Of a stretch of DNA of 64,000 nt, positions 32,882 to 41,800 are shown in pieces. The stretch comes from Telluribacter sp035998675. GTDB lineage: Bacteria > Bacteroidota > Bacteroidia > Cytophagales > Spirosomataceae. Positions within the stretch are counted from its first letter, which is position 1. Each line of letters starts with the position of its first letter. The notes beneath the pieces are model-generated. The model saw only the letters and a list, made by a program, of their open reading frames with translations, made no database searches and was not told the DNA's origin. The translations under genes and the position numbers were made by a program. The stretch spans positions 5,349 to 69,348 of the forward strand of contig NZ_DASYHI010000009.1 in NCBI RefSeq assembly GCF_035998675.1, written 5' to 3'.

Positions 32882-33334
32882 ATGACACTTTCCCGCAAAT
32901 TTCTCGCCCGCAAGCGCATCGCGCTGGTTGCTCACGATAATAAAAAAGACGATATCAAAGAATGGGCTTATTATAACCGGACTATCCTGGCGCGCCACCA
33001 GCTCTATGCCACCGGTACCACCGGCAAGCTCCTGGAAGAAACGCTGGACCAGCCTATTACCAAGCTACTCAGCGGTCCGCTGGGTGGCGACCAGCAACTG
33101 GGTTCGCTTATTGCCGAAGGTAAAGTCGACGCGCTTATTTTTTTCTGGGACCCCATGTCGGCCCAGCCGCACGACCCGGATATCAAGGCGCTGCTGCGGC
33201 TGGGGGTGGTCTGGAATATACCCATGGCCTGCAACCGCGCCACCGCCGACTTTATTCTTACCTCGCCGCTCGTGAATGAGGAGTACGAAGCCAAACAGAC
33301 CGATTTCAATGACTACATAACGCGCAAAACCTGA
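32882..33334 (+). CDS. mgsA: Methylglyoxal synthase
   Basis: This 150-residue protein matches MgsA along its whole length: IALVAHDNKKDDI, then the phosphate-binding YATGTTGKLLEE, SGPLGGDQQLG and IFFWDPMSAQPHDPD, with the catalytic Asp in the last two segments, and NIPMACNRATADF. It converts dihydroxyacetone phosphate to methylglyoxal and phosphate, bypassing lower glycolysis when phosphate is short. It is preceded by 61 bp and likely has its own transcription. All active-site positions that I can identify are present. Confidence 0.92.
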   Translation: MTLSRKFLARKRIALVAHDNKKDDIKEWAYYNRTILARHQLYATGTTGKLLEETLDQPITKLLSGPLGGDQQLGSLIAEGKVDALIFFWDPMSAQPHDPDIKALLRLGVVWNIPMACNRATADFILTSPLVNEEYEAKQTDFNDYITRKT

Positions 33335-33428
33335 ACTGAAGCCCTAAGTGAGGGGTTTTATTAACGGTGAATAATCCTTTCCTAAAACAGCTGGTACAGC
33401 GGTAAACCAATTACTGACCGCCATCCTG

Positions 33429-33436
33429 TATCTTTG
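33429..33436 (+). promoter_or_regulatory. -7 promoter box upstream of nuoI
   Basis: TATCTTTG matches TAnnTTTG and lies 55 bp before the ATG. A -33 TTG at normal spacing is missing, so this is tentative. Confidence 0.3.
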
Positions 33437-33491
33437 CCCTAGGTAAGGATTTATTCCTTTTTCCGGACTGTTTTTGACCTTTGTATAGATA

Positions 33492-34958
33492 ATGTCTTCC
33501 CCTTATTTTAAAAATATTGCTGAGGGTATCTCGACTACGTTGACGGGTATGCGCCTGACGCTCCGTCACCTGTGGGACGCCCGCAAGCGTCGCCAGCCGA
33601 TGGATGTGCGCTCGGATAGTTTTTTTGCGCAGGAAGAAGGCCTGGTGACTATTCAGTACCCTTTTGAAACCATACCTATTCCGGACAACGGGCGGTACCG
33701 CCTGCACAACGAAATGGACGATTGTATTGTCTGTGATAAATGTGCCAAAATATGTCCCGTCGACTGCATCGAAATTGAACCTATAAAAGCTACCGAAGAG
33801 GTAGGCCGGGCTTCGGATGGTTCTCCCATTCGTTTGTACGCGGCTAAGTTTGATATTGATATGGCCAAGTGCTGCTACTGCGGCCTGTGTACTACCGTGT
33901 GCCCTACCGAGTGCCTCACCATGACCAAGACCTTTGATTACAGTGAGGTAGATATTCGGGACATGGTATACCACTACGCTAACCTGTCGCCCGAGCAGGC
34001 CGAAGAGAAACGTTTACTGCTTGACCAGTTCCAGCGCGAGAAAGAAGCCCTTAAAGCCAGTCAGAAAGCCGCCACGGCAGGGGCAGAAACGGTAGCCAGG
34101 CCCGCGGCTCCGCGCCCGGCCTTCAAGCCTACCGCCCGGCCTAAGCCCGCGGAAGCAGCTACTACCGACGAAACAACTGACAGCGCCGCTGCCCCGGCTA
34201 CCGAGCCTAAACCCGCCTTCCGGCCGGGCATGAAGCCCAAAGCAGCTCCGGCACCGACTTCAGAAAAGCCCGAAACCGAAGCTCAGGACAAATCAGCTCA
34301 GGATAAACCGGCTTTCCGGCCCGGTATGAAGCCAAAAGAGGCCCAGACAGACGACCAGCCAGCGGCCAGCGAAGAAAGCCCAAAACCAGCGGCCAAAGCG
34401 CCGTTCCGGCCGAGCATGAAGCCAAAAATGGATGAACTGCCTAAGTCCGACCCGGCAGCGGAGCCAGAAGCCAGTACCGAAAGCCCCGCTCCCAAACCTG
34501 CCTTTAAACCTTCCATGAAACCCAGGGCGGCAGAAGAGGCGAAGCCGGAGCCAACGGTAGTTCCGGAAGCTACCCCTGAACAGGCACCCCCAAAGCCCGC
34601 CTTCAAACCGACGATGAAACCCAAGGCTGACGCCCAGCCCAAACCGGAAGCAGCGCAGGAGCCCGAGGCTAAAACGGATAGTCCGGCTCCCCGGCCGGCC
34701 TTTAAGCCAACTATGAAGCCCAAAGCCACCCCGGCTCCCGAACAAGGTACTACTGAAAGTACCCCGGAAGTACCGGCCGAAGCTGCCCCGCCGAAGCCGG
34801 CCTTTAAGCCAACTATGAAACCAAAGGCTGCCGCTCCGGAAACAGAACCTCCGGAGGAAACTAAGGAGCAAGAGGCGGAGAAGGAGAAGACCAAACCGGC
34901 TTTCCGGCCTACCATGAAGCCTAAAGGTACTCCGCCCCCCTCGGGTACTACCGACTAA
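33492..34958 (+). CDS. nuoI: NADH-quinone oxidoreductase subunit I with long C-terminal repeat tail
   Basis: This is a 488-residue protein, about 2.5 times the usual NuoI length. Residues about 1-185 are ordinary NuoI with two [4Fe-4S] motifs, C-I-V-C-x2-C-x3-CP and C-C-Y-C-x2-C-x3-CP, each followed by a fourth-ligand Cys for the other cluster. From about 195 to the end the protein is a low-complexity Pro/Ala/Lys/Glu-rich tail with nine copies of a box like KPAFKPTMKPKA, spaced about 32-35 residues apart by acidic linkers. The boxes are strongly cationic and the linkers acidic. Reading frame and box spelling are maintained throughout, so the tail looks selected. It lies just upstream of nuoJ-nuoK. 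The tail's function is unknown. Confidence 0.92.
   Translation: MSSPYFKNIAEGISTTLTGMRLTLRHLWDARKRRQPMDVRSDSFFAQEEGLVTIQYPFETIPIPDNGRYRLHNEMDDCIVCDKCAKICPVDCIEIEPIKATEEVGRASDGSPIRLYAAKFDIDMAKCCYCGLCTTVCPTECLTMTKTFDYSEVDIRDMVYHYANLSPEQAEEKRLLLDQFQREKEALKASQKAATAGAETVARPAAPRPAFKPTARPKPAEAATTDETTDSAAAPATEPKPAFRPGMKPKAAPAPTSEKPETEAQDKSAQDKPAFRPGMKPKEAQTDDQPAASEESPKPAAKAPFRPSMKPKMDELPKSDPAAEPEASTESPAPKPAFKPSMKPRAAEEAKPEPTVVPEATPEQAPPKPAFKPTMKPKADAQPKPEAAQEPEAKTDSPAPRPAFKPTMKPKATPAPEQGTTESTPEVPAEAAPPKPAFKPTMKPKAAAPETEPPEETKEQEAEKEKTKPAFRPTMKPKGTPPPSGTTD
34105..34925 (+). repeat. Nine-unit imperfect coding repeat in nuoI
   Basis: Units encoding variants of KPAF(K/R)P(T/G/S)MKPK begin near 34110, 34206, 34302, 34395, 34491, 34588, 34686, 34788 and 34890, giving a period of roughly 93-102 bp. 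Units 6, 7 and 8 are the most alike; unit 1 (TARPKP) and unit 4 (KAPFRPS) are the most divergent. Nucleotide spelling varies between units (CGG/AAG, CCG/CCA/CCC), so the repeats are old and not a recent slippage product. Confidence 0.85.
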
Positions 34959-34980
34959 GGCGGGTATTTTAAAAGTTAGC

Positions 34981-35022
34981 GCGGCGCACCCGGTAAGATA
35001 TACCCGGTGCGCCGCATTTTTT
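34981..35022 (+). terminator. Strong intrinsic terminator between nuoI and nuoJ
   Basis: GCGGCGCACC at 34981-34990 pairs perfectly with GGTGCGCCGC at 35006-35015, with a further inner GGTA/TACC stem, followed by a T run. A second small hairpin with related sequence (ACACCGGG/CCCGGTGT) lies at 35037-35061 in the nuoJ leader. TACCTTTG at 35025-35032 could be a -7 box for nuoJ. Confidence 0.75.
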
Positions 35023-35082
35023 GGTACCTTTGCGGCACACCGGGTATGGAACGCCCGGTGTACAAGCCTATTTATTACCGGA

Positions 35083-35604
35083 ATGGAACAAGTAGCCTTT
35101 TATGGCTTTTCGGCGTTAGCCATTGGTTCGGCCTTATTTATACTCCTGACGCGCAACCTCATGTACGCCGCCTTCGGGCTGTTTCTGGCATTGCTGGGTG
35201 TGGCCGCACTCTATGTACTGGCCGGAGCCGATTTCCTGGCAATTACGCAACTGCTGGTGTACGTAGGCGGCATACTAGTCCTGCTCATATTTGGTATTAT
35301 GCTTACCCGCCCGGCTGGCGAGCGCCCCGATGCCTCCCAGCCTAACCGGGTCGTTGTTGTGAACGACCGGCGTTTCTGGGGCCTGCTCCTGTCTGTTCTC
35401 CTCTTTTGTCTGTTTTCCTTTACCATACTGGCCGGTAACTTTGCCCTTGTAGGCGATACCCTCATCAGCCGCTCCACCATTCGTACACTGGGCGTAGAGC
35501 TCATGACGAGCCACCTGCTGCCTTTTGAGATAGCCGGAGTACTGCTACTGGTAGCATTGGTCGGCGCGGCTTACCTGGCTGTTAACCGAAACCCCTCCGC
35601 ATGA
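35083..35604 (+). CDS. nuoJ: NADH-quinone oxidoreductase subunit J
   Basis: This 173-residue membrane protein has five helices. The conserved NuoJ segment is present: NLMYAAFGLFLALLGVAALY, then DFLAITQLLVYVGGILVLLIFGIML with the pi-bulge helix TM3. It is part of the membrane arm of complex I, acting in coupling quinone reduction to proton pumping. Its stop overlaps the nuoK start (ATGA). It follows nuoI at 125 bp, but a strong terminator lies between, so nuoJK may need its own promoter. Confidence 0.93.
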   Translation: MEQVAFYGFSALAIGSALFILLTRNLMYAAFGLFLALLGVAALYVLAGADFLAITQLLVYVGGILVLLIFGIMLTRPAGERPDASQPNRVVVVNDRRFWGLLLSVLLFCLFSFTILAGNFALVGDTLISRSTIRTLGVELMTSHLLPFEIAGVLLLVALVGAAYLAVNRNPSA

Positions 35605-35912
35605 GTACCATTCCACTTACCCACTATTTAGTCGTAGCGGCGGCTCTGTTCAGTATAGGGCTGGCGGTGGCTATTACCAAGCGCAACGCCATTGGTGTAC
35701 TGCTGGGGCTCGAGCTCATGCTAAACGCCGTTAACCTGAATCTGGTAGCGTTCAGCCGCCACGATCCCGAACTGATTCGGGGCCAGTTGTTTGCTTTGTT
35801 TGTTATCGTCGTAGCGACCGTGGAAGTAACCGTGGCGCTGGCTATTGTGTTACGGGTATATAGCCACTACCGCACCATTGACCCCGATCAGGTGAGTGAC
35901 CTTAGGAGGTAA
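35601..35912 (+). CDS. nuoK: NADH-quinone oxidoreductase subunit K
   Basis: This 103-residue protein has three membrane helices and both conserved Glu residues of NuoK: one in VLLGLELMLNAVNLN (TM2, near residue 35) and one in VATVEVTVALAIVL (TM3, near 71). It forms part of the proton-channel axis of complex I. It overlaps nuoJ by 4 bp. The usual next genes, nuoL and nuoM, do not follow; a DMT-type transporter comes next. Confidence 0.94.
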   Translation: MSTIPLTHYLVVAAALFSIGLAVAITKRNAIGVLLGLELMLNAVNLNLVAFSRHDPELIRGQLFALFVIVVATVEVTVALAIVLRVYSHYRTIDPDQVSDLRR

Positions 35913-35958
35913 ATAAAGCCGCCGAAGACGGACCATTACCATTGACTGACTGCTATTG

Positions 35959-36405
35959 ATGAACTATTTTTTTCTGCTTCTGGCCTTTTTGATTGGAGTA
36001 GGTACTGCCGTTCAGGGAGGAGTTAATTCACAGCTCCGGCTTTCGCTCGGTAATCCCATCCTGGCGGCGCTTTTCTCGTTTGTGATAGGACTGCTGGCGC
36101 TGCTGATTGCCTTCGCCGCCTTCAACCAGAACGACCTCCCTTCGGTACATACCATCCGGCATATTAGCTGGTGGAAGTTTCTGGGCGGCCTGTTTGGTGC
36201 TTTTTATGTACTAACGGTTATCTTCGTCGTACGCGACATCGGGCAGGGGGCGCTGGTATGCCTGGCGGTGGCCGGGCAGCTTATTGCCGCCGTGGTCATC
36301 GATCATTACGGACTGCTCGGTTTTGCGGTACACCAGGTGAGCCTGCCCCGGCTGCTGGGGGTGGTACTTCTTATCATCGGGGCCGTACTGATTGTAAGGC
36401 ATTAA
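35959..36405 (+). CDS. DMT family transporter, YdcZ/DUF606 type
   Basis: This 148-residue membrane protein has five helices and the DUF606 signature near the N-terminus (GTAVQGGVNSQLR, after the first helix). The half-size DMT proteins of this family form dimers and export small molecules of unknown identity. The ATG at 35959 was preferred to the TTG one codon earlier. It lies 46 bp after nuoK and 15 bp before the next gene and is probably cotranscribed with both. Confidence 0.83.
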   Translation: MNYFFLLLAFLIGVGTAVQGGVNSQLRLSLGNPILAALFSFVIGLLALLIAFAAFNQNDLPSVHTIRHISWWKFLGGLFGAFYVLTVIFVVRDIGQGALVCLAVAGQLIAAVVIDHYGLLGFAVHQVSLPRLLGVVLLIIGAVLIVRH

Positions 36406-36420
36406 CCCAACTACCAGGCT

Positions 36421-36990
36421 ATGATCCGCTACCGGTTTTATCCTACCTTGCTCAATACCTTCGCCCGCTACCAGCGGGGCTACCTCCCCGAGCAGGAACT
36501 GCTGGACCGGATTAACCGGGTGCCTATCCCCCAAACCGAGGCGCAGGCCCGGGGCGTATCCTTTGAAGAAGCCGTAATAAAAGGTACTGACGAGGAGTAT
36601 TTCAACGAAGAGGTACTTCGAAAAGCCCGCGCGCTGCTGCCCCGCCCCATGGTAGCGACCCAGGTATACTGCCAGTACGAGCTGGACGATGTACTGCTGT
36701 ATGGCTACGTAGATGTAATAGGGCGTACGCTGGCCGTCGATCTGAAAACGACCGGTAGCTATTCGCCCGGCCGCTTCGTGTACAACCACCAGAATTTTTA
36801 CCTGCTGGCGTTGCGCCCCAAGGGCATTCGTACCCTGCGTTATGTCATTACCGACTTCCGGGAAGTATACCAGGAAGAATACGATCTGAACATGGACTTT
36901 TCACAGCAAGAGCAGCAGATTAAAGCCTTCTGTGACTTTCTGGAAACGCACCGTGCGCTGATTTCCGATAAAAAGGTATTCGTAGAATAA
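36421..36990 (+). CDS. PD-(D/E)XK nuclease-like protein
   Basis: This 189-residue protein contains, near residues 95-110, the strand pair YGYVDVIGRTLAVDLKTTG. This fits the PD-(D/E)XK core, with the first Asp in YVD and D-L-K as the E-x-K variant, and a helix containing a conserved Gln and His (NHQNFYLLAL) follows. Homologues are common in Cytophagales as uncharacterised proteins. No other nuclease partner is nearby. A role in DNA processing is possible but unproven. Confidence 0.65.
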   Translation: MIRYRFYPTLLNTFARYQRGYLPEQELLDRINRVPIPQTEAQARGVSFEEAVIKGTDEEYFNEEVLRKARALLPRPMVATQVYCQYELDDVLLYGYVDVIGRTLAVDLKTTGSYSPGRFVYNHQNFYLLALRPKGIRTLRYVITDFREVYQEEYDLNMDFSQQEQQIKAFCDFLETHRALISDKKVFVE

Positions 36991-37019
36991 AGCGTTTTAC
37001 CCCACGAATACCCCCGGCC

Positions 37020-37526
37020 TTACTTAATACGGTTGAATACAAACAGGTCAACAAAGGACCATTTACCGCCCTCCTGCTTTCCGCGCTGAATCACTAGCTG
37101 GTCGTCACCGCGTTTTTCATAAATGATACGGGTCTGTCCGTTTTCTAATTCAAACAGCGCCTGATTCTTCTTGGCTTCAATAAACTTGTAGCGGTCGGCC
37201 TGCTCTTTTTCTTCCACGCTGATCATACCCGGCCGGAAGTGCTTCACCATGGCTACGGGACCATTTTCGGTTTGTTCAAAGGCAAATATTTCGTAGAGAG
37301 TAGCCTTGTCGTCTTTCATCATCCGGATAAAGCCCGCCACGTTGTTCCCGGCGGGAGCCGTCCAGGCGGCGTCAATGGGGCCGCCGTTGAAGGTACCCTG
37401 CCAGCGGCCTTCCAGAAAGTTGATGTCATTAAGGGTACCTTTCGAGGTACTTTGCGAGTGCGCAGCAAGGCTGGTGAGCAGGCATACAAGCAGCAGAAAT
37501 GACCGGCAGCGAGTCAATTGGTTCAT
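37020..37526 (-). CDS. DUF6265-family secreted protein
   Basis: This 168-residue protein has a signal peptide ending in A-H-S-Q near residue 25. The mature domain opens FLEGRWQGTFNGGPIDAAW, with GNNVAGFIRM, typical of the lipocalin-like DUF6265 beta-barrel proteins of Bacteroidota. No function is known. It is convergent with the nuclease-like gene (29-bp gap). Confidence 0.75.
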   Translation of the reverse strand: MNQLTRCRSFLLLVCLLTSLAAHSQSTSKGTLNDINFLEGRWQGTFNGGPIDAAWTAPAGNNVAGFIRMMKDDKATLYEIFAFEQTENGPVAMVKHFRPGMISVEEKEQADRYKFIEAKKNQALFELENGQTRIIYEKRGDDQLVIQRGKQEGGKWSFVDLFVFNRIK

Positions 37527-37610
37527 ACGGATTTGTTTTTTTGTATAGAATAAAATAGGCTGAATCAGATTCAGACCAGTACTTTCACAAAAGCCGCCCG
37601 GGTACCTGCC

Positions 37611-38765
37611 TTACCCACCGATAAAGGATAAATAGTTGGCAGAGGTGATAAGCTCAAAGGTGGCTTCGGGGTAGGCGTTGGCAAAGGCTTTGGGTACCCG
37701 GGCCCGCTGAGTTTTCCATTTAAATTCAAAGGCTGACAACCGGCCATTTTCGTATTCAAGCCAATCTATTTCCTGCTGGTCGTAGGTACGCCAGAAAAAA
37801 TATTCCGGCTGTCGCTGCGCATAGTGCAGGTACTTTATCCTTTCGCTTATCAGGTAGGTCTCCCATAGTTCGCCCACGTCTGTTCGTAAAGCCAGCGGGC
37901 GAAAGTCATTAACTACTGCATTACGTACGCCCGTATCCTGAAAGTACCAGCGGGAGGTTTTGGTTACTTCCTTTCGTAGATTACGGCTAAACCCACCCAC
38001 TTTGCGGAGCACAAATACCTTTGTCAGTAAGTCCAGGTACTTTTCAACGGTATTTTTGCTGAGCTGCAACTGTTTGCCCAACTCATCCATGGATACTTCT
38101 TTTCCGGCCTGAAAAGCAATAAGTCGTAGCAGGTCTTTTACTTTATCCGTATTTCGTATTCCTTCGTAGGCAAGAATATCTTTCAGGAGGTACGCCTGGA
38201 CCAGTTCCCGAAGGTACCGCTCTTTCTCTCGGGGAGTTTCTAACTGAAATAACTCTGGATAACCGCCAAAAAGAAGGCGTTCTTCCTGGTACTGAAGTAC
38301 CTGAAGCGGGGTTTCGTACGCATTAAGTTCCTGCTGCGCAATTGGGTAAAGATAATGATAGAACGACCGGCCGGTTAGCGGTTCGCCCGAGCGCTGGGTC
38401 AGGTCAAAAGCCGATGATCCCGTAACCAGTACACGAATGCCGGGGATGTGATCCACGATTAATTTGAGAATCTTACCAATTTCCGGAATCGCCTGCGCTT
38501 CATCAATAACCAATAATTCAATGCCCGCCAGGATACGCTGATAATTAGCAATACTCCGCTCCGCAAGCAACAACTGTACTTGTACATCTTCTCCTTCCAG
38601 AACAAGTAAAGAATAGGGTACTTCCCGCCCGATTTTCTGGATCAGGTGCGTTTTGCCCACACGTCGGGTGCCCACCAGTACATTCACTTTACCCGGCTTA
38701 AGAGACTGTTTAAGTAAAGTCTCCACAGATCGCCTTATTTCCATAAATAAGCTAAATTCAGTCAT
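37611..38765 (-). CDS. AAA ATPase with DUF4143 domain
   Basis: This 384-residue protein has an N-terminal AAA_14 domain (about 20-165) with Walker A GTRRVGKTH near 32-40, Walker B LLVIDEAQAI near 105-114 and sensor VTGSSAF. A helical linker follows, then a DUF4143 domain (about 220-370) with a nuclease-like segment EIDWLEYENGRLSAFEFKW (E/D-x-K core). These proteins are common, scattered and mobile among bacteria, and their function is unknown. It stands alone. An alternative start is Met8. Confidence 0.83.
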   Translation of the reverse strand: MTEFSLFMEIRRSVETLLKQSLKPGKVNVLVGTRRVGKTHLIQKIGREVPYSLLVLEGEDVQVQLLLAERSIANYQRILAGIELLVIDEAQAIPEIGKILKLIVDHIPGIRVLVTGSSAFDLTQRSGEPLTGRSFYHYLYPIAQQELNAYETPLQVLQYQEERLLFGGYPELFQLETPREKERYLRELVQAYLLKDILAYEGIRNTDKVKDLLRLIAFQAGKEVSMDELGKQLQLSKNTVEKYLDLLTKVFVLRKVGGFSRNLRKEVTKTSRWYFQDTGVRNAVVNDFRPLALRTDVGELWETYLISERIKYLHYAQRQPEYFFWRTYDQQEIDWLEYENGRLSAFEFKWKTQRARVPKAFANAYPEATFELITSANYLSFIGG

Positions 38766-38892
38766 TATATTGACGCAATTTAGCTGAAATTAGTCAACGC
38801 GTTGACAGAATTTGCATTTTAACAAAAAAACAGCCACCCCGGAAGCTCGGGGTGGCTGTATGCTTTTAACCAAACTACTTACTTGTATTAGC

Positions 38893-41800
38893 TTATACCA
38901 GCGGGGCCGCTTCCAGTTCTTTGGGCTCGGCTTCGGCCTGCTTGTTTTTACGGAACCACTTGTCCCGGATGCGCTCGTTGACATAGTACATACAAGGTAC
39001 TATGACCAGCGTCAGTACCGTCGAGAACGTCAGACCGAAAATTATGGTCCAGGCCAGAATGTTCCAGAAGGCGGCGCTGTCGCCACCGATGACCAGGTGC
39101 GGGTCCAGGTCGCGGAAAAGGCTTACAAAATCAATGGTCAGTCCCAGCGCCAGCGGAATCAGACCCAGTACCGCCGCGGAGGCCGTTAAAAGTACCGGAT
39201 TCAGACGAATAGCGCCTCCTTCGATAATGGCCTCGCGCAGGGGATAACCGCGATCCCGCAGCTCGTCGATGAACTCAATGAGCAGAATACCGTTTTTCAC
39301 GACAATACCGGCCAGCGCAATAATACCTACTCCCGACATGATGACCGAGAAGGTTTTGCCGAAGGCCATAAACCCAAGCAGTACCCCGATGAGCGACAGT
39401 ACAATGGTGAAGAAGATAATGAACGGCTTCACCACCGAGTTGAACTGCGTAGCCAGAATCAGGTAAATCAAGAGGATAGCCGCGCCAAACGCGCCCATCA
39501 GGAACTGCATAGACTCCTGCTGGTCTTCCTGCTCACCGCCCATCTTGATGGTATAGCCGTTGGGTACTTCCATTTCTTCCACCACGTCCTGGATCTGGGC
39601 TACGATCTCGTTGGCGTTGTAGCCGGGTAGTACGTCAGATCCCAAGGTCACGATACGCTCCTGGTTCTTCCGGTTGATCTGGCTGAACGTAGTGGAGTAC
39701 CGTACGTCGGCTACGGAGGTAACAGGTACCTGCCGCAACGCGCCGCCGGAATTCATGTCGCGGTACACGATGTTCAGGCTCAGCAGCCGCTCGATCTGCT
39801 CGCGGTCGTCCTTTTTGAGCCGTACCATAATGGGGTACTCATCCTCGGCATCGCGGAATTTAGAAACTTCGGCACCGAAAAGCGCGGTACGTACGGCAAA
39901 GGCTATCTGCTGTGAGCTAATTCCTTCGCGCTGGGCTTTATCCCGGTCAATATCAATGGTGATCTCGGGCTTGTTGGTGACCAGGTCAGACCGGAGCTGG
40001 TCTATACCTTCTATACCCGACTCCTGAATCTTTTGAAACACATCTTTTTCCAGTTTCTGCAGGGTAGCAAAATCATCCCCCAGGATTTCAATGGAAATGG
40101 GCTTACCCGTGGGCGGACCATTCGCTTCGCGCTCCACGGAGATTTCCGAACCCGGAATACCCACCAGCGCTTCGCGTATTTTAATGAGGAGCGCTTCGGT
40201 AGAACGCCCCTGGCGCTCTTCATTAGGTACGAAAGCTACTGTAACCTTGGACTTATGAGGAGTAGCTGAGCGGTCAGGATTACTCGGGTCACCGGCGTTT
40301 TTACCCACGTTCGAGATCATGGAATTCACCATAGACATCGCGTCATTCTGCTCAATGACCTCAAATACCTTCTTCTCGATTACCTTGGTGACAGAGTCAG
40401 TTATGCGCGCGTCGGTACCTACCGGCATCTTGTTATATACATATACATAATCCGGCTCACCGCTGGGAAAGAAGATTACCTTGGGCTGGACAATGCCCGT
40501 CAGGAAAAAGGTAAAAATAAGCAGTACCACCATCATGGCGATAGCACCTACCGGCCGCCAGCCCTGGATCACCCAGGAAATAAGCTTGCGGTAGTTGTTC
40601 TTAAGCGACGGGAGCAGACGGTCCTGGAAAGGTACCAGAATGCGGGGCGTCAAGATGTAGTGGTTAAAGATGTACAGTCCCAGAATGAACACGAGGAAGT
40701 TACCAACGCCCCGGTCGATGAAGTACCCAACCAAGGCGGCTGCGCCCAGTACAATAACGGGTCGGCGAATGGCTTTGAAACTGGTATCGTGCCCTTCTTT
40801 TTCTTCATCATGCCGCCCCATGAATGACACGGCAAATACCGGGTTCATGACGTAGGCCACAAAGAGCGAGGCCATGAGCGTCAGGATTAGCGTCAGGGGC
40901 AGGAATTTCATAAATTCACCCACTATACCCGGCCAGAACAAGAGCGGGAAGAAGGGCGCGATGGTTGTAAGGGTACCCGAAAGTACGGGCACAAATACTT
41001 CACCGGCGGCGGCCTTTACTGCCTGTTGAATGGTCCAGTCCTTGTGCTGGTTGAAGAGGCGGTGGGTGTTCTCAATCACCACAATGGCGTCGTCCACTAC
41101 CAGACCAATCCCCAGCAGGAACGCGAAAAGTACAATGGTATTGAGGGTAAAAGCAGTACCTACCATGGGGCCGATGATGGGCATCAATACTACCGCTACC
41201 AGCGCCGACAACGGTACCGACAGCCCCACGAAGATAGCGTCACGGACGCCCATAAAGAACATCAGGATCAGTACCACGAAGATGAAACCCAGTATTACGG
41301 TATTGATCAAATCATGAAGTTCGGCCCGGGTCCGCTCCGACTGATCGGCGGTGATTTTGATGTCCAGTCCCTGCGGGAAACGATTCTCCTGGTACTCATC
41401 AATAGTACTTTCGATGCGGTCAGAGGCAGTAATCAGGTTGGCTCCGGCGCGCTTGATCACGTTCAGGGTTACTACCGACTTATTATCCAGGCGGGCAAAA
41501 TCCTGCTGTTCTTCGAAGCTGTCGCGAACATCGGCTACATCGCCCAGGCGCACAATGGCTCCCGTTCCCGTGCGCAGGCGCAGGTTGGCGATCTCTTCTA
41601 CCTGATTGAACTCTCCTTTTACCCTGAGCGTACGGCGCACACCTTCCACGCTCAGGTCACCACCCGATACGTTTACGTTTTCGCCCTGTACGGCCGACTG
41701 AATATCAAAAAACGTAAGGCCAGCGGCCTGCATACGGGCCAAATCCACGTTGATCTGTACCTCCCGGTTCAGGGCGCCCACAATATCCACGCGGCTGATC

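Noticed and set aside
34293..34915. Two minus-strand ORFs of about 200 residues with Gly/Phe-rich repeats
   Set aside because: They are antisense to the nuoI repeat tail; the regular pattern comes from the opposite strand's repeats.
34105..34925. Regular repeats considered as a CRISPR-like array
   Set aside because: Units are imperfect, in frame, coding and part of nuoI; spacers are not unique non-coding sequence.
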